A stretch of 64,000 bases of DNA from Micromonospora sp. LH3U1. GTDB lineage: Bacteria > Actinomycetota > Actinomycetes > Mycobacteriales > Micromonosporaceae. The DNA is taken from the NCBI RefSeq assembly GCF_028475105.1, contig NZ_CP116936.1, positions 5,765,501 to 5,829,500 on the forward strand, in the 5' to 3' direction. The position numbers were made by a program, and so were the translations under genes. Position 1 is the first letter of the stretch. The number at the start of each line of letters is the position of its first letter. Under the pieces are notes generated by a model, which was given only the letters and a program-made list of their open reading frames with translations, ran no database searches and was not told the DNA's origin. This document shows, one piece after another, positions 26,263 through 34,703 of this stretch.

Positions 26263-27252
26263 TCAGAGAAGCCCCAGCAGAGCGGCCAGCGTGTCGTCGC
26301 CCTGGCCGAGTTGCGCCCCACCCGTCGGCGGTGCGACCAGGAAACGTTGACAGCCGTCGAGTTCCACGTAGCGGTCGGGACCGACGTCGTTCAGCGGGCG
26401 CAGCACCGCGAAGCGGGACGCCGGGGTGGCACAGTCGGCCACCGCTCGACGGTTGGCCAGCCCTCGGAGCACGCCCGCCTGGCGCTCGGGCGGTAGTGGC
26501 CCGCCGTACACGAAGTCGCCCGCCGGTTTTGCGCTACCCCGCTCCGACGCGGGCACCTGGTAGACGCAGAGGCGCAGCGGCCCGGCGGCCAGAGACGTGG
26601 GCGGCCCGGGGCGACCGTTTGTGGTTTCCACCCACACCATGTCCGCCCACTGCTGCGCGCACCCGGCGGCCTCGGCCGCCGGGGATTCGACCTGCCCGAC
26701 GGTACGAGTGTCCACCGTGGTCCACGGCAGCCCGGCCAGTGCGGCGTTCACCTCGGCGCGCGGCTTGTCGCAGGAGTCCGTCGGCAGGTACGGCCGCAGC
26801 CAGCGCCCCCGCTCGTCGAGCAGGGCCAGCCACGGCGGGATGACCATGTCGAGGGTGCAGGCGACGTCACCGTCCACCTGCTGGTGGGGCAGGCGCAGCG
26901 CGGTGAGCAGCGGTGCGATCTCCTCGGTGTGCCGCTCGGTGGCGACCTGTTCCTGGCCGCCGGTGGCGCCTGGCCGGATCTCGCGCCCGCAGAGCACGGC
27001 GGCGATCGGGGTGAACGCGGGGTCGATGCGCCCGATCTCCGGCTCGTCCACGGCCGGTGCCGGCGTCCCTGTGCCGGGCACCGTCAAGACCTCGCCGGCC
27101 CGTGGTGCCGCCTTGGCGCAGGAGGTCCACGCATCGACGATCTGAGCTGGGCCGGGCTCGTCCGCCGCGCCCGGCCCGATGTCCGCGCCCCCACAGCCAG
27201 CAAGCGCCACGCCGAGCACCACCACCGCCAGTACCGTCCGACCCGAGCGCAT
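26263..27252 (-). CDS. Putative secreted lipoprotein
   Basis: Signal peptide TVLAVVVLGVALAGCGG with a lipobox (LAGC, Cys near residue 20) predicts a membrane-anchored lipoprotein of about 329 residues. The mature part has eight further Cys residues, suggesting disulfides, and segments such as VDGDVACTLDMVIPPWLALLDERGRWLRPYLP. I do not recognise a family. ATG at 27252 is preferred; GTG at 27261 is possible. It diverges from the next lipoprotein-like gene. Confidence 0.75.
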   Translation of the reverse strand: MRSGRTVLAVVVLGVALAGCGGADIGPGAADEPGPAQIVDAWTSCAKAAPRAGEVLTVPGTGTPAPAVDEPEIGRIDPAFTPIAAVLCGREIRPGATGGQEQVATERHTEEIAPLLTALRLPHQQVDGDVACTLDMVIPPWLALLDERGRWLRPYLPTDSCDKPRAEVNAALAGLPWTTVDTRTVGQVESPAAEAAGCAQQWADMVWVETTNGRPGPPTSLAAGPLRLCVYQVPASERGSAKPAGDFVYGGPLPPERQAGVLRGLANRRAVADCATPASRFAVLRPLNDVGPDRYVELDGCQRFLVAPPTGGAQLGQGDDTLAALLGLL

Positions 27253-27354
27253 CCGGCTCACCACCCTTCCGCCAGCAATGGGACGGACACCCGGCACGCC
27301 CGGTTCCGGCAAGGGGCAACGGAACCGACACCCGCCGTTCGGCGTCACAGCGGG

Positions 27355-27849
27355 ATGGACAGAAACGTCTTCCTGCGTGCCGCGGTCCTCAGCGGTACGG
27401 CGTTCGTTGCCGTGGTGGGCTGCGCCGGGCCGAGCGCAGCGCCGGATCCCCCGTCGACAGACGCGGCGCCGAACCCAGCGATATCAAGCCTGACCGCGCC
27501 CGCCGTCCGCCTCGTCGAGGAGCACCAGGCCGACCTGCACCTCTGGGTGAGCAACCAGTCGTTCACGGACGACCCGGTCGTCCTCACGGTCAGCATCGAC
27601 GGCACCGAGATCGTCGATCGACGATTCGCGGTCGAGGGCCAGCACAACTTCGTTCTGTTCCCGGTGCAGGTCCCACCGGGTCGCCACGTCGTGCGCGTCG
27701 TCTCGGGCACGGGCGTCGACGTCCAGGAGACCTTCACGATGCCCGAGGCCGGGCGCCAGTACGCGGCGATCGGCTACGTGAACAGCGTCGACGGCCGTGG
27801 TCGGGACGTCGACTGGTTCATCCAGTCCACCCCGATCGCGTTCGCCTGA
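27355..27849 (+). CDS. Putative secreted or lipid-anchored protein, 164 aa
   Basis: Hydrophobic N-terminus FLRAAVLSGTAFVAVVGCAGP with a Cys in lipobox-like position, so export is likely. The mature protein is beta-rich (ADLHLWVSNQSF, VVLTVSIDGTEIVDRRF, NFVLFPVQVPPGRHVVRVVS), reminiscent of an immunoglobulin-like sandwich. No enzyme motif seen and no family assigned. Confidence 0.72.
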   Translation: MDRNVFLRAAVLSGTAFVAVVGCAGPSAAPDPPSTDAAPNPAISSLTAPAVRLVEEHQADLHLWVSNQSFTDDPVVLTVSIDGTEIVDRRFAVEGQHNFVLFPVQVPPGRHVVRVVSGTGVDVQETFTMPEAGRQYAAIGYVNSVDGRGRDVDWFIQSTPIAFA

Positions 27850-27927
27850 GTGACCGGCGGCGTGACGCGGGTGACCGGCGGGGACGCCGTCAGGTGGGCC
27901 CGGAGCACCCGCCGGCAGAATGACCGA

Positions 27928-28323
27928 ATGGCACATCTGGGACTTGTCGCGCTGCTGGTGAGGGAGTACGACGAGGCGATCGACTTCTACGTCGGCGACC
28001 TCGGTTTCGAGTTGCTGGAGGACACCGCCCGACCGGACGGTTCACGCTGGGTGGTGGTCCGTCCGACGGGCGCGCGGGAGACGGCGTTGCTGCTGTCCCG
28101 GCCGAGCACCGCGGAGCAGCGTGCCCGGGTCGGCGACCAGACCGGCGGTCGGGTCGGGCTGTTCCTGTACACGGAGGATTTCGCCCGGGACCACGCCCGG
28201 ATGGTGGCGGCCGGGGTGCGTTTCCTGGAGGAGCCGCGCCACGAGGCGTACGGCTCGGTAGCGGTCTTCGCCGATCTCTACGGCAACCGGTGGGACCTGC
28301 TCCAGCCCCGCAGCACAGAGTGA
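27928..28323 (+). CDS. VOC family protein (glyoxalase/bleomycin-resistance type)
   Basis: A 131-residue VOC protein. LGLVALLVREYDEAIDFYVGDLGFELLEDT is the classic first module, FLYTEDFARDHARMVAAGVRFLEEPRHEAYG the second, and VAVFADLYGNRWDLLQP the terminal metal-site strand. The ATG at 27928 is used since the 26 codons before it look non-coding. Substrate unknown. Confidence 0.85.
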   Translation: MAHLGLVALLVREYDEAIDFYVGDLGFELLEDTARPDGSRWVVVRPTGARETALLLSRPSTAEQRARVGDQTGGRVGLFLYTEDFARDHARMVAAGVRFLEEPRHEAYGSVAVFADLYGNRWDLLQPRSTE

Positions 28324-28441
28324 CGCATTAGCGACACTCCGCACACGGCGGGTCATCGCTCGTTGCGGAACATGCTATTGTCCGATGTCGATCTCCGTTG
28401 TGCGGACCCGGACCGGGTCGTTGTCGGAAGGACACTTCCCG

Positions 28442-29620
28442 ATGCCGGCCGTTGCCACCCGAACCGTGCCGCCACCCACGCTGGACAATCCGGCTGGTGG
28501 CGCGTTCGGCCTCATCTTCACCACGCTGCCGGCGTTGCTGCGGCTGACCTGCGGGTTGGTCGGCGCGGTGGTGGCTTTGTCGGTGCAGGGTCCGCCGGTC
28601 GAACCAGCCCTGCTGTTCCCCGGTGTGGCCGCGCTGACCGGCTGGTCGCTCTGGTACGCGCACCGCGCGTTGCGCCACGGGATCACCCCGGTACTGGTCG
28701 CCGGTGACGTCGCGGTCACCGCGGCGGCCTGCCTCCTCATCCCCGTGCTGGTGGCACCCGGAGTGCTGCCCGGCGAGAGCAGTTGGATCGCGGTGCTGGC
28801 CAGCACCACGGTGATCAATACACAGGCCACCGCCCCGGCGCGCTGGTCGATCCCGGCGGGGCTGCTCATCGTCGCCACGTACGCGACGGGCGCGCAGGCC
28901 GCCGGCAACCCCACGGAGGCTCGGGCGCACGCGACCACTCTGCTGGTGCAGACCGCCTGCACGGCGATGATGACGGGGGTGATGCGGCGACGGATCGGTC
29001 GTGCGGACCGCGCGTTCGCCGAGCATCAGCGGCTGACCCGGGAGGCGTTGGTCGCCCGAGCCGCCCGCGACGCCGAACGCCAGCAGAATCGTGACCTGCA
29101 CGACACTGTGCTCGGCACGCTGACCATGGTGGGGCTCGGCGCGGTGGCCGGGCCCTCAGCGGCCTTTCGTGACCGATGCGCGGCCGACCTGCGTACCCTC
29201 GTCGCGCTCACCGACGTCGGCCCGGTGGCCGGTGACGGCCCGGTGCCGCTGGACGGGCGGTTACGGCTGGTGGCGGGCCGTCTGCCCGAGCTTCCGGTGA
29301 GCCTGGACCTGGCCTCGTGCACGGTCCCCGCCGGGGTGGCCGACGCCATCAGCGAGAGCGCCTACGCGGCGTTGTCCAATGTGGTCCGCCACGCACCGGG
29401 CGCGCGGGCCACGCTGCGGCTGAGCCGGGACGCGATCGGCGTCGTGGTCGAGGTCGCCGACGACGGCCCCGGCTTCGACCCGGCCACCGTCCCGCCCCAC
29501 CGGTACGGGTTGCGCGAGTCGATCCGCGGCCGGATGGCGGCGGTCGGTGGCCGGGCCGCCGTGCACTCGGCAGCCGGCGCGGGCACCCGGATCCGACTGG
29601 AGTGGCCCGGTGTCGGCTGA
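28442..29620 (+). CDS. Sensor histidine kinase
   Basis: About 392 residues. Five or six membrane helices fill residues 20-165. A cytoplasmic phosphoacceptor helix reads RQQNRDLHDTVLGTL (His in LHDT, HisKA_3-like). The ATPase part has ALSNVVRHA (N box), VADDGPGFD (G1) and YGLRESIRGRM (G2), so it should be catalytically able. A GGAAGG site precedes the ATG by 10 bases. First gene of a three-gene operon; its stop overlaps the next start by 11 bases. Confidence 0.88.
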   Translation: MPAVATRTVPPPTLDNPAGGAFGLIFTTLPALLRLTCGLVGAVVALSVQGPPVEPALLFPGVAALTGWSLWYAHRALRHGITPVLVAGDVAVTAAACLLIPVLVAPGVLPGESSWIAVLASTTVINTQATAPARWSIPAGLLIVATYATGAQAAGNPTEARAHATTLLVQTACTAMMTGVMRRRIGRADRAFAEHQRLTREALVARAARDAERQQNRDLHDTVLGTLTMVGLGAVAGPSAAFRDRCAADLRTLVALTDVGPVAGDGPVPLDGRLRLVAGRLPELPVSLDLASCTVPAGVADAISESAYAALSNVVRHAPGARATLRLSRDAIGVVVEVADDGPGFDPATVPPHRYGLRESIRGRMAAVGGRAAVHSAAGAGTRIRLEWPGVG

Positions 29621-30818
29621 CCTCGGCGCCCCGGCGCACCCGACCCGCGTACCGGAGGCACCGGACCTGACCCGCGTGCCGGCGCCCCGGGAGCCGGTGT
29701 CCACGGCCGAGCTCGCCGCGCCGGCCGCCGTGGCGCACGCGTCCGACCGGGGTGCCCGGATCGTCGCCGTCGCCATCGCTCTGGCCTGGCACATCGCGAT
29801 CGGGCTGCCGGCGGTGCTGGCCGCCCGCGCGGAGTTCGCCGCGCCAGCTGTGGTGCTCGGCGCCTGGGCGCTGGTCGCCCTGGCCGGCGCGGTGGCCGGG
29901 GTGCGGCTGCTGCGCGGCTCGCCGCTGCCGCCGTGGCCGTTGGCCGGGCTGCTCCTGGCCGTCGACGCCGCCGTCTTCCTCGCGGTCGGCGAGCGACAGT
30001 TGTTCGCCGCCGCCAACTGGGTGTGGGGCACGCTCGGCTGGTTCTTCGTGCTGGCGCTGTGGGGTCGGCGGATCGCGGGGCTCGTCGCGCTGCTGAGCAC
30101 GCACGCGTTGATCGCCCTGGTCGCCGTGCTCGGGCACGGCCCCGGCCCGGCCGACGTGGCCCGTTACGTGATGTACGTCTACGGCACGTTCTCGCTGCCG
30201 GTGGCGGTGTTCGTGGGCAGCGCGGCGATCGTGGGCCTGGCTCGGGAGCGGGCCGCCGTCTCGGCCGCCGGCCACACGATGGCCGCGGAGCGGGATGCAG
30301 CCGAGCGTGGCCGGCGTGAACGCCACGAGCGGCTCGCGCTGGCCAGCTCAGCAGCCGGGCGGGTGCTCGGGGAGTTGGCCGCCGGTCAGGCCAACCCGGA
30401 CGACCTGGAGGTGCAGCGCCGGTGCATGCTGGCCGCCGCCCGGCTGCGCCGACTGATCGCCGAGTCCGACGACGTGCCCGACCCGCTGCTGCACGAACTG
30501 CGGGCCGCCGCCGACCTGGCCGAACGCAACGGTCTGCCGATCGACCTGGTCACCATCGGCACCCCGCCTCCGCTGCCGGTGGAGATCCGACGCCGGCTGG
30601 CCGACCCGCTCACGGGCATCCTCGCCGACGCCCAGGGCTGGGCCCGACTGACCGTGGTCTCCGACTCGAGTGAGGTGGTGGTCAGTCTGGTCACACCGGA
30701 CCGGGAGGGGCCGGAGGCGACCGGCCCGCCGCTCGGGGAGCATGACGATGGGCCGGTGCAGCACCTCTACGAACGGGACGGGAACATCAGATGGGCGCAG
30801 ACCCGGTGGCGGCGGTGA
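29610..30818 (+). CDS. Degenerate sensor kinase-like membrane protein
   Basis: About 402 residues with six or so membrane helices (residues 45-215) and a cytoplasmic coiled-coil region (SAAGHTMAAERDAAERGRRERHERLALASS). The part where an ATPase domain would sit (LVTIGTPPPLPVEIRRRLADPLTG) lacks the N, G1 and G2 boxes, and no H-box is visible. It is probably a pseudokinase partner of the preceding kinase. Overlaps the regulator start by 28 bases. GTG start. Confidence 0.75.
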   Translation: MSADLGAPAHPTRVPEAPDLTRVPAPREPVSTAELAAPAAVAHASDRGARIVAVAIALAWHIAIGLPAVLAARAEFAAPAVVLGAWALVALAGAVAGVRLLRGSPLPPWPLAGLLLAVDAAVFLAVGERQLFAAANWVWGTLGWFFVLALWGRRIAGLVALLSTHALIALVAVLGHGPGPADVARYVMYVYGTFSLPVAVFVGSAAIVGLARERAAVSAAGHTMAAERDAAERGRRERHERLALASSAAGRVLGELAAGQANPDDLEVQRRCMLAAARLRRLIAESDDVPDPLLHELRAAADLAERNGLPIDLVTIGTPPPLPVEIRRRLADPLTGILADAQGWARLTVVSDSSEVVVSLVTPDREGPEATGPPLGEHDDGPVQHLYERDGNIRWAQTRWRR

Positions 30819-31504
30819 CCGGCGACCGGCCGGTCGGGGTGGCGATCGTCGACGACCACCCGGTGGTGGTCGAGGGGGTTCGCGCCTGGCTCGCCACCGA
30901 GCCGCGGCTGACGGTGCTGGCCACCGGGGACGACCCGGACGAGGTGCTGCGGGCCGCGCCGGACGCCGACGTCGTGCTGCTCGACCTGCGCCTGCACGGG
31001 CGGATGGCGCTGGACAAGTTGGCCGAGCTGAGCGCCGCCGGGCGGCGGGTGGTGGTCTATTCGGAACACACCGATCCGCAGACGATGCTCGCCGCACTGG
31101 ACGCCGGGGCGGTGGCGTTCCTGGCCAAACACGAGGGCCGGGAGCACTGCGTGGCGACCGTGCTGGCCGCCGCGAGCGACCGCCCGTACGTGCCGCCCGC
31201 GCTGGCCGGCGCGATGGTCGGCGACCCACGGCCGGACCGGCCGATGCTGTCCGACAAGGAGCGTGAGGCGCTGCTGCTCTGGTTCCAGTCGATGTCCAAG
31301 GCGTCGGTGGCCCGCCGGATGCGGATCAGCGAGCACACGGTGAAGCAGTACGTCGACCGGGCGCGGATCAAGTACACCCGGGCGGGGCGGCCAGCCGCCA
31401 CAAAGGCGGCATTACTCGCCCGGGCGATCGAGGACGGCCTCGTCCGCCCGGAGGAAATCGGCATCTACCGGTCACAGGCGGCGCACGACCAGCCGACCCC
31501 CTAA
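30791..31504 (+). CDS. NarL/LuxR-type response regulator
   Basis: A 237-residue regulator. The receiver domain has VAIVDDHPVVVEGV (acidic pocket), LLDLRLHG (phospho-Asp near residue 60), VVYSEH and FLAKHEG (Lys). The C-terminal helix-turn-helix reads LSDKEREALLLWFQSMSKASVARRMRISEHTVKQYVDRAR, a LuxR-type domain whose first helix differs from the usual pattern. It should be driven by the adjacent kinase pair. Confidence 0.9.
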   Translation: MGADPVAAVTGDRPVGVAIVDDHPVVVEGVRAWLATEPRLTVLATGDDPDEVLRAAPDADVVLLDLRLHGRMALDKLAELSAAGRRVVVYSEHTDPQTMLAALDAGAVAFLAKHEGREHCVATVLAAASDRPYVPPALAGAMVGDPRPDRPMLSDKEREALLLWFQSMSKASVARRMRISEHTVKQYVDRARIKYTRAGRPAATKAALLARAIEDGLVRPEEIGIYRSQAAHDQPTP

Positions 31505-31576
31505 CAGGCGTCATGACAGCGGCCCACAGGTCCGTCAGGCTTGACCACACAACCAGCTGACCGGGAGGTCGTGACG

Positions 31577-32299
31577 ATGCAATCCGACGCGTCCCCCTTC
31601 TTCATCGGTCCCCACCGGTTCGACGCTCCGGACGACGACATGGGGCCGAGCCTGGATCGCCGCTACAACCTGCGTCCGGTGCCCGGTGAGCGGGTGCTCG
31701 GGCAGCACCGACTACGGGTCGCGGGTTACCTGCTCGGGCCGACGGAAGCGCAGCGCGGCTGGTGGTTGCCCGGGCCCGTCACGGTGACCGTCACCGACCA
31801 GCGGATCTGCTGGGTGGGCAGCGGCTCGCAGTTGTCTCTGGTCGTCGACGACACACCCCGGTCCCGGCCGCCCGCCCGGCTGAACGGTCTGATGAGCGGG
31901 CAGATCCGCTGGCAGTGGCCGTCCCGGTTGGAGCTGCCGGCAGCCGAGCAGGACGCGTCGGCGCAGTTGCTGATCGTCTGTGACGCGTTGCGCACCATCC
32001 AGCAGCCGGCGTTGGCCCTCGGCGGGCCGGCCGGTGAGGTCGCCGCGCTGGCCCGGCAGGTCCGCCGGGCGGTTGCCGAGTTCCGGCTCACCCGCCCGGA
32101 ACTGGTCGACCTCTCGGCTCAGGAACGCGACGTGCTGCTGCTGCGGGCCGGCCCCGGCCTGCTCGCCGGGGACACCCGGGTCACGCTGCCCGGCTCACTG
32201 CCGGTGGAGTTCCACTCCCGGGACGACTACTACCGCTCGGGACCGGAGCCGACCTCGTGGAGCGGGCTCGCAGGCGGCGCAGCATCCGGGCATCGGTGA
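31577..32299 (+). CDS. Hypothetical protein, 240 aa
   Basis: Not recognised. Soluble, with VTVTVTDQRICWVG and EFRLTRPELVDLSAQERDVLLLRAG segments, and no membrane helix or catalytic motif. ATG at 31577 is chosen for the GGAGG eight bases upstream; TTG at 31541 is in frame. Its last 119 bases overlap the tail of the convergent regulator gene. The likely ancestral end is near EFHSRDDYYR. Confidence 0.65.
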   Translation: MQSDASPFFIGPHRFDAPDDDMGPSLDRRYNLRPVPGERVLGQHRLRVAGYLLGPTEAQRGWWLPGPVTVTVTDQRICWVGSGSQLSLVVDDTPRSRPPARLNGLMSGQIRWQWPSRLELPAAEQDASAQLLIVCDALRTIQQPALALGGPAGEVAALARQVRRAVAEFRLTRPELVDLSAQERDVLLLRAGPGLLAGDTRVTLPGSLPVEFHSRDDYYRSGPEPTSWSGLAGGAASGHR

Positions 32300-33161
32300 A
32301 GCCGACGATCCGCGCGGCCGCTTCCACGGTCGCGCCGTGCCCGATCAGGTGCTCGGCACGTTCCACCCGCAGCTGCTGCTGGTAGCCGAGCGGGGTGAGC
32401 CCGGTCGTCGCACGGAACAGCCGGGTCAGCGTCCGTTCGGCCACGCCGCCGGCGGCGGCCAGATCGGCCAGTGGCAGTGGCTCGGCGTAGCGGCTGTCGA
32501 TCAGATCCTGCACCCGGTGCACCGAGTCGGACAGATGGGAGCGGTGCCGCATCAACGCGCTGGCCTGCGGCTCGTTCCCGTTGCGGCGGGCGTAGACGAC
32601 CAGCGTGCGGGCGATCTGCGCGGCGGTCGCCGGGCCGTGCCGGGTAGCCACCAGGTGCAACGCCACGTCGATGCCACTGGCGATGCCCGCCGAGGTGACC
32701 ACCCGGTCGTCGACGACGTACAACACGTCGCGGGTGACCCGGGCCGCCGGGTGCCGGCGGGCCAAATCGTCCTGCACCTCGTGGTGCGTGGTGCAGCGTC
32801 GGCCGTCGAGCAGCCCGGCCCGCCCGAGGGCGTACGCCCCGGCGCAGACGCTGGCCACCGTGCCACCGGCCGCGTGGTGCTCGGCCAGCCGCCGCAGGTC
32901 GCCGGGCGACACCGGCCCCTCCGGCCCGTGCGCCGCCGGCCGCCAGCCGGGCACGATCACCAGGTCGTCCGGGGCCAGCTCAGGCCACCCCGTGTCGGCG
33001 ACAAGTGGTACGCCCTGCACGGTCGGCACCTGCTCCCGCTCGGCGACGTAGTGCAGCCGATAGTCGTACCCGAGGTCGGCGGCGGTGGAGAAGACCTGGG
33101 CCGGCCCGGCGAGGTCCAACAGGTGCAGTTGCGGGACCAGCAGGAAGACGACCCGGGTCAT
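32181..33161 (-). CDS. GlxA family AraC-type transcriptional regulator
   Basis: The N-terminal DJ-1/PfpI-like domain (VFLLVPQLHLLDLAGPAQVFSTA, and VCAGAYALGRAGLLDGRR at the nucleophile-elbow position) is joined to a C-terminal AraC helix-turn-helix (LPLADLAAAGGVAERTLTRLFRATTGLTPLGYQQQLRVERAEHLI). 326 residues. The last 30 residues after ARMLRRLRARS are Ser/Pro-rich and look like run-on into the convergent neighbour. Probably regulates the cysteine hydrolase gene just upstream on the same strand, four bases away. Confidence 0.88.
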   Translation of the reverse strand: MTRVVFLLVPQLHLLDLAGPAQVFSTAADLGYDYRLHYVAEREQVPTVQGVPLVADTGWPELAPDDLVIVPGWRPAAHGPEGPVSPGDLRRLAEHHAAGGTVASVCAGAYALGRAGLLDGRRCTTHHEVQDDLARRHPAARVTRDVLYVVDDRVVTSAGIASGIDVALHLVATRHGPATAAQIARTLVVYARRNGNEPQASALMRHRSHLSDSVHRVQDLIDSRYAEPLPLADLAAAGGVAERTLTRLFRATTGLTPLGYQQQLRVERAEHLIGHGATVEAAARIVGFTDARMLRRLRARSTRSAPVPSGSSRPGSGTPPAVSRAA

Positions 33162-33165
33162 CGCG

Positions 33166-33774
33166 TCAGCCCCGAGCGCCGGCGAGGGTCGCGCCGGTCA
33201 CCTCGTCCACGGTGCGGATGGTCGCGAAGCGGCCAGCCAGCGCGTACTCGGTGCGGGTGACGATCTCCTCGTTGGTCAGGGTGCGCGGGTCGGCGAGGAT
33301 CTCCGCGACCGTGGCGGTCTCCGGCAGGTCCCGGTGTGGGATGGGGAAGGTCAGCGTGGCGTCGGTGACGAAGGTCATCCGGTAGCCGAGGTCCGCGCCG
33401 ACCCGGGTGGTGGTCTCCACGCACTGCTCGGTACGGATGCCGCAGACGGTGATGTCGTGGATGCCGCCCTGGGTGAGCAACTGCTGGAGGTTCGTGGTGG
33501 TGAACGCGTTGTGCGCGGTCTTGATCAGCGTCGGCTCGCCCTCGGCCGGGACCAGCCCGTCGATCAGCCGCACGTGCCCGAGTGCGGGATCGAACAACCC
33601 GCCCGAGCCGGGCTCGGAGTGCAGGACCCAGACGACCAGGTCGCCGCGCTCCCGGGCAGCGGCGACCAGCCGTTCGACCTGTCGGATCATGTCGGGGTTG
33701 GAGCCGTGCGCCCAGATCGGGCGTTGGCGGAAGGACTCCTGTACGTCGATCACGACGAGTGCTGCTCTGTTCAT
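33166..33774 (-). CDS. Isochorismatase-like cysteine hydrolase
   Basis: A 202-residue hydrolase with the Asp-Lys-Cys triad: LVVIDVQESF (Asp), LIKTAHNAF (Lys) and CGIRTEQCVETT (Cys, preceded by a cis-peptide-like position). It may hydrolyse a small amide or isochorismate-like ester. Substrate unknown. The ATG at 33774 gives the standard family N-terminus. Four bases from the GlxA-type regulator, so the two form an operon. Confidence 0.87.
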   Translation of the reverse strand: MNRAALVVIDVQESFRQRPIWAHGSNPDMIRQVERLVAAARERGDLVVWVLHSEPGSGGLFDPALGHVRLIDGLVPAEGEPTLIKTAHNAFTTTNLQQLLTQGGIHDITVCGIRTEQCVETTTRVGADLGYRMTFVTDATLTFPIPHRDLPETATVAEILADPRTLTNEEIVTRTEYALAGRFATIRTVDEVTGATLAGARG

Positions 33775-33855
33775 GACTGAAGATCCTGGCCGGACGGGGG
33801 CCGCGCCGGCAGACACCATCATGCCCGGGTGCGGAACGATCCGGCCAGATCGGCG

Positions 33856-34608
33856 TCAGGCGCTGGGGGTGCGGTGCTCGGCGGCGGCGTCCAGAGCCAT
33901 GGCCTCCTCCGGCGTGGGCGCGCTGCCGCCCAGGTGCGCGGGCAGCCACCAGGTGTCGTCCGGGCCGGCTGGCACGTCCGGGTATTCCCGCTGGGCCCGG
34001 TCGACGAGCGCGCTGAGCCGGGTGGTCAGCTCGGCGGCCAGCACGTTCGGGTCCGGGAAATCCGGAGGGTTGATCGGTTCGCCGACCAGGATGGTGATCG
34101 GCGTGTGCCGGCGTGTGAGCGTGCGCGGGCGGCCCTTGGTCCAGAGCCGTTGGGTGCCCCACACGGCGACCGGCAGCACCGGCACCTTCGCCGAGCGGGC
34201 CATCCGGACCGTGCCGCTCTTGAGCTCCTTCACGGTGAACGACCGGCTGATCGTCCCCTCGGGGAAGACGCCGACGACCTCGCCGCGCTTGAGCGCGTCC
34301 ACCGCAGCGCGGAACGAGGCCGCGCCGGCCTGCCGGTCCACCGGGATGTGCTTCATCCCGCGCATCAACGGGCCACCGATCCGGTCCGCGAAGACCGACT
34401 GCTTGGCCATGAACCGGACCAGCCGACCCGAGGGGTTCGCGCCCAGGCCGGCGAAGATGAAGTCGAGGTAGCTGACGTGGTTGCTGGCCAGCACCGCCCC
34501 GCCGGTGCGGGGTACGTGGTGGGCGCCCTCAATGTTGATCTTCAGGTCGAGGACCCGGAACATCGTCTTGGCGGCAGCGATAACGGGCGGGTACACGAGC
34601 TCCGGCAT
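33856..34608 (-). CDS. plsC: 1-acyl-sn-glycerol-3-phosphate acyltransferase
   Basis: A 250-residue membrane-associated acyltransferase that makes phosphatidic acid. ASNHVSYLDF is the HX4D catalytic motif near residue 43, GVFPEGTISR is the glycerol-phosphate site near 113, and VLPVAVWGTQ is block IV. No large extra domain. Related enzymes acylate other lipids, so the substrate is by family only. Confidence 0.9.
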   Translation of the reverse strand: MPELVYPPVIAAAKTMFRVLDLKINIEGAHHVPRTGGAVLASNHVSYLDFIFAGLGANPSGRLVRFMAKQSVFADRIGGPLMRGMKHIPVDRQAGAASFRAAVDALKRGEVVGVFPEGTISRSFTVKELKSGTVRMARSAKVPVLPVAVWGTQRLWTKGRPRTLTRRHTPITILVGEPINPPDFPDPNVLAAELTTRLSALVDRAQREYPDVPAGPDDTWWLPAHLGGSAPTPEEAMALDAAAEHRTPSA

Positions 34609-34649
34609 TCGCAGAATCTACCCTGCCGGTCTGTGGATCGCCTGGGTGG

Positions 34650-34691
34650 AGACCCGACGGCGACGCCGGACTGCGCGTCGCCGCCGGGTCT
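34650..34691 (-). terminator. Stem-loop terminator of the debranching operon
   Basis: A 17-bp stem with one mismatch (AGACCCGACGGCGACGC and its partner) and an eight-base loop, placed 13 bases after the debranching-type gene stop on the minus strand. Confidence 0.7.
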
Positions 34692-34703
34692 GCTTCGAGT
34701 CGG

